From assembly GCA_021173225.1 (NCBI GenBank), contig JAJOLK010000002.1, positions 1-64,000 on the forward strand: a DNA stretch of 64,000 nucleotides, written 5' to 3'. Position numbers and translations under genes: made by a program. Of the stretch, positions 1-8,620 are shown piece after piece (position 1 is the first letter of the stretch; every line of letters starts with the position of its first letter). The stretch is from Phycisphaerales bacterium PN19_bin_20. GTDB lineage: Bacteria > Planctomycetota > Phycisphaerae > Phycisphaerales > UBA1924. Under the pieces are notes generated by a model, which was not told the DNA's origin, made no database searches, and saw only the letters and a program-made list of their open reading frames with translations.

Positions 1-120
1 GGGTGAGCGCGGACGTCGGTGGTCGGATGAAGTTGGACTCACGGTGTTCGACTGACGGTGTTGGAACGACAGTGGATCTTCTCGTCGGCGCCGCGGCGCT
101 CGACGCATTGGGAGCGCAAC

Positions 121-3100
121 ATGACCTTCAAGACAAGCCCAGCCGACCGATCAGCCTCCTCACGGCCGTGCGCCTCGAGCGCCCGCGTGCACCTGCGGCA
201 GCATGTAGGCCCCGCGCACCGCGTGGCCTCAGCGCGGCGCGGGTCGGTGTTGGTGCTGGTCATTGGTGTGCTGGCGCTGCTGGCGATTGTCATCGTGGTC
301 TATACCACCATCGGGCAGGCCGACGTGCGGGCCGGGCGGACGGTGCTGACCAAGGCGACGGCCGACGAGCAGTCGCGCGCCATCGGGCGCTACATCGCGC
401 AGATTGTCGGCGACGACGCGACGAAGACCTTCAGCGAGGCCGACGCGGCCACGGGCGTCACGCGGCTGGTTCGGCAGTCGTGGGACTACCCCTTGACCGA
501 CCCCGAGGTGGTCAGCATCCGCCCAGGCAACGGGGTGCCGGGCGCGGTGCTCAACGACAACGAGTGGCGGGCCCGCCGCTTCAATCCGGTTGGCGCGCAG
601 CGGCATGCGTGGATCGGCACTGGCCCGCTGGACGTTGACCCGCGAACGCCCAGCGACCCATGGCTGGCGTCGACCGAGCCGCTGTGGCTGAACGCCGACG
701 CACGAAGGCTCACGGGCAACCAGGTAGAGAACCTTGGCCTCTGGCACAACGACTGGAGCAACCTCTCGCTGGTCTCGCCCGACGGGCGGGTGGTGAATCT
801 GTCCAGCCTGCGCGGCAATTTCTTTGCTGAGCCGGGCTTTGGCAACGATGCGCAGGGCCGGCCGCGCACCAGCGCGAACCTTGAGCGGCTGGCGCGGAGC
901 GGCGGCGGTGGCGGCAACACGCCGACGTTCCAGTGGGACACGACTATTCCGGCAAACAATGCCGCGTACAACCGCCCGGCGACGTGGGCGAGCAACCAAG
1001 TTGGGCTTGCCATCCCGCGGGCGCTGGGATCTGCCGAGCCGGCGGGCAGCACGCGGTTCTTGGACAACATGTTTGCCGACGCTGACGGCGACGGGTTGTA
1101 CGACAGTCGCTGGCAGGAGCTGGTGGACGCGGGCGTGCCGAACCAGCCGCAGAGCGTGCTGGCGCGGACCGACGACCTTCGTATCTTCATCGCGCCGCGC
1201 GTGATTGACCTCTCAGGGCTTGTCAACGTCAACACGGCGGCGAGCTTCAGCGACCCCTTCGGCCTGCTGCACGACGGCGGCACGAACGACGCGACTCGCG
1301 GCGACAACGAGCTTTACGACCCGCTGCTGCCGATCGGGCGGACGACCACCGGGGCGCAGCGGCCCAACGGCGCGCTGCGGGCGGCGCCGGTCCGCTATCG
1401 CTACACGCTCTCGATCGATCCAGCCAACAACCTGGTCGGGGCCGATCGGGGGGTTGGTCAGCGGCTCAACCGCGGGCTGGTGGCCGACTCTGCCGCGGGC
1501 CTCACGCCGGCGGATATTGACCTTGAGCGGCTGCTGACCGGCTACGACGCGATGGTCTATTTCGGTCGCGACCGCGTTGACCACTTCGGGCCTGACGGGG
1601 CGAGCTTTGATCAGTACAACAGCCTGACCGCGCTGAACCGCCCGGCGGCGCTGGAGCGGCTGGCGATCGTCGGCGGCGCGGGCTTCTCGAGCCTGATCAC
1701 CGCGCGTGAGCTTGGCCTGGCCTCACGCCTGAGCGCCAGCGACCCCTACGGCGAGGTGACCAATGACTTCTTCCAACCCGGGCGTCTGATCTTCCCGGTC
1801 GGGGCGGGTCAGACGCAAACGATCATCGAAGGCAACCTGCCCGCCAACTCGCCCGAGTATCAGCACAAGCTGTTCATCACGGCCCGTGACCGCCAGGCGC
1901 TCTACGCGCTCTCGGCGGAGGGCGGACGCAGCGTTGGCACCCGCCAGTCGCTCTCGGCCAGCAACAATAATCCGGGCGGCCAGCCCGTGCCCAACTTTGT
2001 CAGCGGCGATGTGCTGCCCATCGGGTTTGCGGGCTCCTTTAGCCGCGGCGATGAGCGCGAGCTGCGGGCCTTCGGCGGCGTCAATGACCCGACCAGCCAG
2101 TCGCGCCTCGAGGTCGCGGTTGATGGCCGCTCGATCGACGCGCTGCAGAGCGCATGGGGCCCGCTGGGCGCGCTGCGCTCACAGCGGACGCTGCTGGCAG
2201 ACCGTGACGCGGTGGACACGCCGGACGCTTCGATCAAGCGGCGTCTGCAGGGCGTCACCGACGTGCGCCGCCTGCTGACGACTGTGAGCGGGGCCCGCCC
2301 GCTGGGTGGCGCTTCGCGCCGGTACTTCCCGGCGGGGACCAACAACGCGCAGCCGGTGCCTGAGTTTGGGATCGGGCCTGACGAGGTCAAGCTCGACGCG
2401 GGCACCGCGGTGCAGCGCGCGATCTCTGGCGATCGGTCCGGGCTCTCTGACCTGTTCACGGCGTACGCCGAGACGTTCTTGCCGCTCTCGTCTATGCAGT
2501 ACGACGATGACGCCTGGCGCAGTGGCTCTGGGTACAACCTGTGGGCCGAGCGAAACGTCAGCGAGGACAACCGCCGCCGGACCAGCGTGACGCAGTTTGG
2601 CGGCGGGCTGCTGCTGGACGAGCGTGCACAGGCTGACGTTGATCGCCTTGTACCCGCGGCCAATAGCGAGCTTGCGCTGCAGACTGCCGCGCACATGGCG
2701 CTAAACATGATGGCGTGGCGGGACGGGACTGGAACCTCGCCGATCGCGGCCACGCTTCTGCTCAACGAGCGCGAGCGCGACTTCATGCCCGGCGGTACGC
2801 AGGCTGGCCCGCTGGGACGGACCACGGGCACGGGCGTCCCGCTCTACCCGTTCTGGCCGACGACGGCCCTGAACCTTCCGGGTGCGGCGGTGCGGACCTT
2901 TGCGCTGGACTTCTCCAACAAGACTGACACGCTAGACCTGAACCGTGACGGCAACCGCGCGGACCTAATTCAGCGGCTTAACCGCGACGCGACCCCGCCC
3001 GACACGCGGGCCAAGGCGATCAACCTTTACGCCGTCCAGCCCCAGCCGGTGCTGACGCAGGTCTCGTCGTTTGTGATGTACACCGACGCCTCGCGTGTCG

Positions 3101-6100
3101 CGGGCGCGACTGACGGCGAGTTGTTCAACAACAACGGCCAGTCACTCATCAGCAGCGCCGCCACGCTCGAGGGCTTTAACAACGCTGTGAGCCTTTTCGA
3201 GGAACAGGCCCGCCAAGAGGTTGACAACGCGGCGAGCGAATTCGAGTACGCGCGGATCGTCGTGCGCAGCACCGCCGGCTTCGGCACGCGCACGCGCAAC
3301 TACCTCGGGCAGGTCAAGATTGATGGGCTCGTCCAGGATAACAACCGTGACTTCCTGATCGAGGTCGTGGGCATCCAGATTACCAACCCGTTTGACGTAC
3401 CGATCTCGCTGAGCGGGCAGCTCAACGCTCAGCAGGCCGAGCTGACGCGCACGGCCAACGCCGGCATCAACGCGCGTGAGCCCGGCTCGCCAATGCTTCC
3501 GGGCGACACCCTCAGCAACGACAACTTCTCGTACTACGTGGAGTTCGCGGGGCGGTATTACCGCCTGGCGCGTTACTCTGACGTCGCCGCCGCTGGTGCC
3601 GCGCCGCTCGACGCGATTGTTCTTGGCCCGCGCGAGACGCTGGTGTTCTTTATCCCGGGCGAGAGCCTGGACAAGGTTGCGGAGCGCTGGACGCTGGCGG
3701 ACTCGAGCTTCGGAGCCGGTGGCAGCGGCGTTGGCGAGGTCCGCCGCTGGATCAACACGCAGATGGGCGTGCGGATCTTTGATGCCAACGGAACGATGAC
3801 GCGGCTTGACCAGCCGATCCGCCTGCTGCCGTTTGACCCGCGCACGGGCGTGGACGTGGTGCCGAGCGCGACCGACGGCGTCGGCGTGATATGGCCGCAG
3901 ACCGCGGCCATTGCTGCCAGCTCGACGGCCGTGCCCTCGTGGATGATCTCCGGTGATGACGGCGCGCTGACCAACCGCGTGGTCCGCCTGTGGCGCGCCG
4001 TGCGGACCGACACGGGTGTTTCGGGCGGGACGCGCTTCGAGGAAGTCGTGACGTTGGACAACGCGGGCAACCCGCCGCTGAACCGACTTGAGAATGACCA
4101 GCTTGTCGACGTGCTACGCGACAGCAACGTCCGCGAGGGCACGCTGAGCTCGATCGATCGTCGCCTGGCCATGGGCGTTACGGGCGCGGCGCGCCTTGGG
4201 GCCAAGGTCCGCGTCTCGGGCACGGCGTCTGAGCCCGGTGCGGCGGGCGACAACACCGGGTACTCGATCCTGATGACCGGCGGGTTCCGACGCGCCGACG
4301 ACCCGCGCGGCGGCCCGGCCCCCGACGATCTCGCGGCCCCCAGCTTCCCCCGCGGCGCGATGCCAGCGTGGACCGTCGAGACCAAGCCCGGGCTGTTCTC
4401 AAGCTCGAGCGCTTTGACCGCTACCCCGCTGCAACTTCGCTCGCGCAACACCAACCGCGGGATGGTCCGCCCGTCAGCGGCCTGGCAGCTTGATCCGGTG
4501 GCCAGCAACGGCGGGCCCGAGGTGTATCAGCCGCGGGGGCTGATGCGCGACCGCTTCCTCACGGGGCCCGAGACCGCCGGTACCGGCGCTTCGATCCCTG
4601 ACCGCGCGGTGTTCCTGAGCCGCGAGTTCCGCAACATTACCGGCGCATCGCTCTGGCGTCTCACCAGCGACGCGCAGATCAGCAGCTTGTCCGCGGGAGC
4701 AACAAACCCGATCGCCAAGACCTCGCTGCGTGAGTCCACTCAGTGGGAATTGACGAGACACCCGGCGGTCAAGAGCGTTTCGCAGCCGGTGGTCAACCGC
4801 GGCAGCGGCTCACTGCCTGACGACAGCCCGCAGGACGACAACGACCAGCAGGCCGCCGAGCGGCGTGCCACGTGGATCGACCGGACACACCTTGACAGGC
4901 CCGCGGCGTTCACGGGTCAGGGCGTCGCTGGTAACGCTTCACGCCCCTCGACCAACACCGCTGGCGAGGTTGAAGGTACCCAGCAGGGCCAGGTCTACGA
5001 CCAGCTCTACGCACACCTGCCGCTGGCCCCGCGTCCGGTAGTGGCACCGGCCGACGGCGCGCCGCGTCCGCTGCAGGAGCGTCCTGAACTGCCGCAGCTT
5101 CGCGCTGGCGACGTGCTGATGCCCTGGGCGATCGGACCATCTTGGGCGCCGGGTGCCGCGGGCGCGGGCGTGACTGCGCGTCGTGACGTGCTGGACGCGG
5201 AGTGGACGACCCTTAGCGAAGCGATGGCGCTGGCCCTTGACTACGCGACGCCGACGCGCCGCAACGGGACAACGTCGGTTGAGGACGTCGACTCGGCGTA
5301 CTTCCGCGCGGGCCTGGTGCTGGACCGCTGCCGCCTGCGCCTGGACGCGCCGGTGCCCTTTAGCGACGTCGACGCGGACGGGAAGTTCCCGCTGCGGACG
5401 AACATCAACCGCCCGGTGGCCACCCTTGGCGGCGGCGTGCCGATGGCGATGGCGCTGCTTGACCGGATGCGTGCGGGCGGCGCGGGTGACCGCACGCAGC
5501 GCGCCCCCGGTGTGATCAATATCAACACCGCTCCGCTGAGCGTGCTGCGGATGCTGCCGATGGTCGCTTCGCTGGACGTGACCGAGCAAACGCTGCCGAA
5601 CTTCGCTCTTCGGAGCTGGATGACCTGGGGCCCGCAGCGGAGCATCGCGAACATCGAGACGTACCGCGATGCGCCCTTTAGCAGCTCTGCAGGCAACCTG
5701 CCCAGCGTGGCCAACCTCTCGCAGGACCAGCTGCTTGACCTTGAGCGGGCCCGGCTGCGCGGACGTCAGGAGACGATCTGGGACGTTGCGTCCAGCATCT
5801 TGGCCTATCGCGATAAACTGGGCGTGCACACGATGCCCAGCCAGGACGGGCGGACGCGTTTCATCGCGGACTTCGCCGAGGGCAACGACACCACCTACAA
5901 CCGCACCGGGCCCGAGAGCTGGCGCGACAACGCGCGGCGCGCAGTCAGCGGCATCACGGGCCTTCGTGAGCAGCGCGGGTTCCGCAGCGTCGGCGAGCTG
6001 CTGGCCGTCCGCGTTCGTGACCAGTTCCGCCCCAACCCGGCCAACCCTGGCGACACGCTCGAGAACTTCCGGCCCCGCAACGAGCTGCCCGAGCTCACCG

Positions 6101-6684
6101 GCTGGGCCGACGGCTTTGACCCCAAGCGTGACATGACCACCGAGGCCCAGCTCTCGATCGACCGCTTCGCGCGGGACAAGCAGCCGGCCGACTACACCAT
6201 GAACCAGGCCACGTCCATCAACGCCGGAGAGTTGGCGGTGGAGCAGGACTTCCAGGTCCCGCTGGCGCTCTCGAGCTTTGCCACCCCCCGTGCGCTCTCA
6301 CTAGAGACGCGTGACGCGACGCGCCCCGCCAACGCCAGCCAACAGGGCGGCAACCCCCGCGCCTACCAGCGCCAGAGCTTCTCAAACCTGCGGCCTGGGT
6401 CGGTCAGCGATGAGTACGAGGAGCAGATGCTCATCGCCAACTCGGTGCTCAACAACGTCAGCGTCCGCAGCGACGTCTTCGCGGTCTACTTTGTCATGCA
6501 CGGCTACCGGCCCAGCGATGTTGAGGGCCTGACGCGCGACATCGGCGACACCACCGGCAGCTTCGCCGCGCAGATGATCCCCAGCCTCAAGCGCCGGTTC
6601 GTGATGGTTGTTGATCGGTCCAACGTGGTCAACCCGGGCGATCAGCCCAAGGTGCTGATGTTCGATGAACTTCCGGCGGACTGA
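121..6684 (+). CDS. Giant GspK-like (type II secretion minor pseudopilin) protein
   Basis: About 2,187 residues. The N-terminus has a basic stretch ending ARRGS followed by one hydrophobic helix (roughly residues 39-60, VLVLVIGVLALLAIVIVVYT), the layout of a prepilin/GspK or PilX leader. Two segments recall the GspK helix-hairpin-helix region: LVNVNTAASF (about residue 370) and INTAPLSVLRMLPM (about residue 1800). Family members usually have 300-400 residues; here the space between is filled by long polar sequence of no recognised fold. GspK caps the pseudopilus with GspI and GspJ at the inner membrane. I chose ATG 121 over upstream in-frame starts because GGGAG lies six bases before it and the leader then has normal length. 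Pseudopilin partners, if any, would lie upstream of the window. The family assignment is moderate; it could be a lineage-specific surface protein with a prepilin-like anchor. Confidence 0.6.
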   Translation: MTFKTSPADRSASSRPCASSARVHLRQHVGPAHRVASARRGSVLVLVIGVLALLAIVIVVYTTIGQADVRAGRTVLTKATADEQSRAIGRYIAQIVGDDATKTFSEADAATGVTRLVRQSWDYPLTDPEVVSIRPGNGVPGAVLNDNEWRARRFNPVGAQRHAWIGTGPLDVDPRTPSDPWLASTEPLWLNADARRLTGNQVENLGLWHNDWSNLSLVSPDGRVVNLSSLRGNFFAEPGFGNDAQGRPRTSANLERLARSGGGGGNTPTFQWDTTIPANNAAYNRPATWASNQVGLAIPRALGSAEPAGSTRFLDNMFADADGDGLYDSRWQELVDAGVPNQPQSVLARTDDLRIFIAPRVIDLSGLVNVNTAASFSDPFGLLHDGGTNDATRGDNELYDPLLPIGRTTTGAQRPNGALRAAPVRYRYTLSIDPANNLVGADRGVGQRLNRGLVADSAAGLTPADIDLERLLTGYDAMVYFGRDRVDHFGPDGASFDQYNSLTALNRPAALERLAIVGGAGFSSLITARELGLASRLSASDPYGEVTNDFFQPGRLIFPVGAGQTQTIIEGNLPANSPEYQHKLFITARDRQALYALSAEGGRSVGTRQSLSASNNNPGGQPVPNFVSGDVLPIGFAGSFSRGDERELRAFGGVNDPTSQSRLEVAVDGRSIDALQSAWGPLGALRSQRTLLADRDAVDTPDASIKRRLQGVTDVRRLLTTVSGARPLGGASRRYFPAGTNNAQPVPEFGIGPDEVKLDAGTAVQRAISGDRSGLSDLFTAYAETFLPLSSMQYDDDAWRSGSGYNLWAERNVSEDNRRRTSVTQFGGGLLLDERAQADVDRLVPAANSELALQTAAHMALNMMAWRDGTGTSPIAATLLLNERERDFMPGGTQAGPLGRTTGTGVPLYPFWPTTALNLPGAAVRTFALDFSNKTDTLDLNRDGNRADLIQRLNRDATPPDTRAKAINLYAVQPQPVLTQVSSFVMYTDASRVAGATDGELFNNNGQSLISSAATLEGFNNAVSLFEEQARQEVDNAASEFEYARIVVRSTAGFGTRTRNYLGQVKIDGLVQDNNRDFLIEVVGIQITNPFDVPISLSGQLNAQQAELTRTANAGINAREPGSPMLPGDTLSNDNFSYYVEFAGRYYRLARYSDVAAAGAAPLDAIVLGPRETLVFFIPGESLDKVAERWTLADSSFGAGGSGVGEVRRWINTQMGVRIFDANGTMTRLDQPIRLLPFDPRTGVDVVPSATDGVGVIWPQTAAIAASSTAVPSWMISGDDGALTNRVVRLWRAVRTDTGVSGGTRFEEVVTLDNAGNPPLNRLENDQLVDVLRDSNVREGTLSSIDRRLAMGVTGAARLGAKVRVSGTASEPGAAGDNTGYSILMTGGFRRADDPRGGPAPDDLAAPSFPRGAMPAWTVETKPGLFSSSSALTATPLQLRSRNTNRGMVRPSAAWQLDPVASNGGPEVYQPRGLMRDRFLTGPETAGTGASIPDRAVFLSREFRNITGASLWRLTSDAQISSLSAGATNPIAKTSLRESTQWELTRHPAVKSVSQPVVNRGSGSLPDDSPQDDNDQQAAERRATWIDRTHLDRPAAFTGQGVAGNASRPSTNTAGEVEGTQQGQVYDQLYAHLPLAPRPVVAPADGAPRPLQERPELPQLRAGDVLMPWAIGPSWAPGAAGAGVTARRDVLDAEWTTLSEAMALALDYATPTRRNGTTSVEDVDSAYFRAGLVLDRCRLRLDAPVPFSDVDADGKFPLRTNINRPVATLGGGVPMAMALLDRMRAGGAGDRTQRAPGVININTAPLSVLRMLPMVASLDVTEQTLPNFALRSWMTWGPQRSIANIETYRDAPFSSSAGNLPSVANLSQDQLLDLERARLRGRQETIWDVASSILAYRDKLGVHTMPSQDGRTRFIADFAEGNDTTYNRTGPESWRDNARRAVSGITGLREQRGFRSVGELLAVRVRDQFRPNPANPGDTLENFRPRNELPELTGWADGFDPKRDMTTEAQLSIDRFARDKQPADYTMNQATSINAGELAVEQDFQVPLALSSFATPRALSLETRDATRPANASQQGGNPRAYQRQSFSNLRPGSVSDEYEEQMLIANSVLNNVSVRSDVFAVYFVMHGYRPSDVEGLTRDIGDTTGSFAAQMIPSLKRRFVMVVDRSNVVNPGDQPKVLMFDELPAD

Positions 6685-6869
6685 GCGGTTGGCGGGTGCC
6701 GCCGCGGACTTCCGCGGGCTGACTTTCGCACTTGAAGACGCCCTATTGCCGGGGCGCGCGGAGAAACCCCGCGTGCCCCTTTTTCTTTGCTGACCTGCGG
6801 TGGGCTGTCACGTGCTTGGGGTGCGGCGCGTACACTGCGGCCCCGGGGTGGATGAGGCCGCGGGATCAG

Positions 6870-6943
6870 CAGGGTGTAGCTCAGTTTGGTAGAGCGCGGG
6901 GTTTGGGTCCTCGAGGTCGCAGGTTCAAATCCTGTCACCCTGA
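6870..6943 (+). tRNA. tRNA-Pro (anticodon UGG)
   Basis: A full cloverleaf can be drawn. The acceptor stem CAGGGTG pairs with CACCCTG, followed by discriminator A. The D stem is GCTC/GAGC, the anticodon stem CGGGG/CCTCG has one G-T pair, and the 7-nt loop TTTGGGT gives anticodon TGG. The T arm is GCAGG-TTCAAAT-CCTGT. The 3' CCA is not encoded. It reads CCN proline codons. It lies between the GspK-like gene and the permease gene and forces the permease start to be downstream of it. Confidence 0.93.
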
Positions 6944-7022
6944 TTGTCGATTCGGTTCAGGCGCGTGTGCACCCACGGCCTACGCGCCGGATGTGCGTAG
7001 CCGAGGCCTATTGCGGGGTTGT

Positions 7023-8303
7023 ATGTCAAGTAGTCAGGCACCTGATCTCAACTCACCCCGCGCGGCGTCAAGCCGCAATCGCCTCTCGCCCGGCGGGCTT
7101 GTCGGGCTCGCGGTCCTGGTTTCGATCCTCGCCGCCTGCGTGCTGACGCTCCCGCTCACGGCCTTGCGCGGGCCTGAGCCCGGCTATCGCACCCTTGCCG
7201 AGGCCGCCCCGCAGACGGCCCTGTACGAGCGTCAGAACCGCTCGGCGCTGCGCATGCCGCCCTCGTGGGTTGGCACCAGCGACGGCGAGTTTCTTAAGCG
7301 GCGCGATGAAGCTGCGGCAGATGCGGCCCTGCGCGCAGACGCTGACGCCCAGAACATCACACTCGACACGCTGCTGGTCCAGCGCGCCGCTTCACCTCAG
7401 CCAAGTTCTCCGCCCGGCGGCGGGCCGGTGTTCTTGCTGGGGACGGACCATCTGGGCCGCAGCGTGCTGGCGCGGTGCCTGGTGGGTGGGGCGATCAGCC
7501 TGGCGATCGGCGTCGCGGCCGCGGGCCTCTCGATGACCATCGGGGTGCTGTATGGGGCGATCGCGGGGTACGTCGGCGGGCGTGTTGACAACCTGATGAT
7601 GCGGGTGGTTGACGTGCTGTACGGGCTGCCTTATGTGCTGCTGGTGGTGCTTCTGGCGGTGGCGGTTGATGGTGCGCTGGACCGCTGGCAGGCGTCGCGC
7701 GTAGCAAGCATCCGCGTCCAGACCACTGAGTATGTGCAGCGGGCGCTCGATGGCGCTGGCACCACAGACGCGGCAAAGCTCGCCGCCGTGCGCGTCAAGG
7801 CCCAGGGCGAGGCGCGCGAGAGCTTCGGCTCAGGTGAGATCAGCCAGACCGGCAAGCAGGCGATCAACATCGTCACGCTGCTGGTGGCTATCGGCGGCGT
7901 GAGCTGGCTGACCATGGCCCGCGTAATCCGTGGGCAGGTGCTCAGCCTCAAGGCCCAGCCGTTCATGGAGGCGGCGCGGGCCATCGGCGTGCCCGTGACC
8001 GGGCAGTTTTCACGCCACCTGCTGCCCAACCTGGTCGGGCCCATCGTGGTCTACGCGACCCTCACGGTCCCGCAGGCGATCTTGCAAGAAAGCTTCTTGA
8101 GCTTCCTTGGTATCGGCGTCAAACCCCCGCTGCCAAGCTGGGGCAACCTGGCGGCCGACGGCTTGACCGAGCTGAACACCGTGCGCAGCCACTGGTGGAT
8201 GCTGGTCTTCCCGTGCCTGCTGCTGGCCACCACGCTGCTGTCGCTGAACTTCCTGGGTGAGTCTCTGCGCGACAAGCTGGACCCTAAGCGCCGGGCGCGG
8301 TAG
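7023..8303 (+). CDS. ABC transporter permease, OppC/DppC-like
   Basis: About 426 residues. It resembles the inner-membrane permease of peptide/nickel-type ABC importers. An N-terminal helix (VGLAVLVSILAACVLTLPL) precedes a periplasmic stretch with the family motif GTDHLGRSVLARCL. Several membrane helices follow, with the cytoplasmic EAA loop MEAARAIGVPVTGQFSRHLL and then QESFLSFLGIGVKPPLPSWG. Start ATG 7023 is chosen because the open frame further upstream runs through tRNA-Pro. A charged insert of about 70 residues (DRWQASRV...SQTGKQ) splits the transmembrane domain, unlike standard OppC. No OppB, ATPase or binding protein is adjacent, so its partners must be encoded elsewhere. The substrate cannot be told from sequence. 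Confidence 0.85.
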   Translation: MSSSQAPDLNSPRAASSRNRLSPGGLVGLAVLVSILAACVLTLPLTALRGPEPGYRTLAEAAPQTALYERQNRSALRMPPSWVGTSDGEFLKRRDEAAADAALRADADAQNITLDTLLVQRAASPQPSSPPGGGPVFLLGTDHLGRSVLARCLVGGAISLAIGVAAAGLSMTIGVLYGAIAGYVGGRVDNLMMRVVDVLYGLPYVLLVVLLAVAVDGALDRWQASRVASIRVQTTEYVQRALDGAGTTDAAKLAAVRVKAQGEARESFGSGEISQTGKQAINIVTLLVAIGGVSWLTMARVIRGQVLSLKAQPFMEAARAIGVPVTGQFSRHLLPNLVGPIVVYATLTVPQAILQESFLSFLGIGVKPPLPSWGNLAADGLTELNTVRSHWWMLVFPCLLLATTLLSLNFLGESLRDKLDPKRRAR

Positions 8304-8345
8304 CGGCGCTTTCGGGCTCTGGACTGCCTAGTGGTCGTGCTCGAG

Positions 8346-8441
8346 TGGGGCAGGACTTCATCCTGCTGCTTTGGCTTTGGGGAAGCGGCTTTCAAACCGC
8401 CTCGTCTTGTTGCATCGCGTGGGGCAGGATGCCATCCTGCT
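8346..8441. repeat. Pair of REP-like palindromes
   Basis: Two copies of a hairpin-forming element lie in the 317-bp gap between the permease and antiporter genes: tggggcaggacttcatcctg (8346-8365, stem GCAGGA/TCCTGC) and tggggcaggatgccatcctg (8420-8439, stem GCAGGAT/ATCCTGC). They differ only in the loop. The rest of the gap shows no gene. Dispersed elements of this kind are typical of REP/BIME-like repeats; no RAYT transposase is visible here. Confidence 0.6.
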
Positions 8442-8620
8442 CTGTAGACATCCGGTCATGGGCGGGCTGTAGTGATCAGGGTACCGCCGCCCCTTCCGCC
8501 TTGTTTGCTGCGGTCAAGCCGGCACCTTCCACTTGCCCACAAAGCCGAGCGGCGGGAGGACATTGAGCGCGACTGTCCTTCCCGCGCGCCGCGCTTGTTT
8601 CGTCGCTACTCTCAGGCCCG

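Noticed and set aside
1..120. Partial upstream gene
   Set aside because: A TGA at position 4 could end one, but too little sequence is present to support any call.
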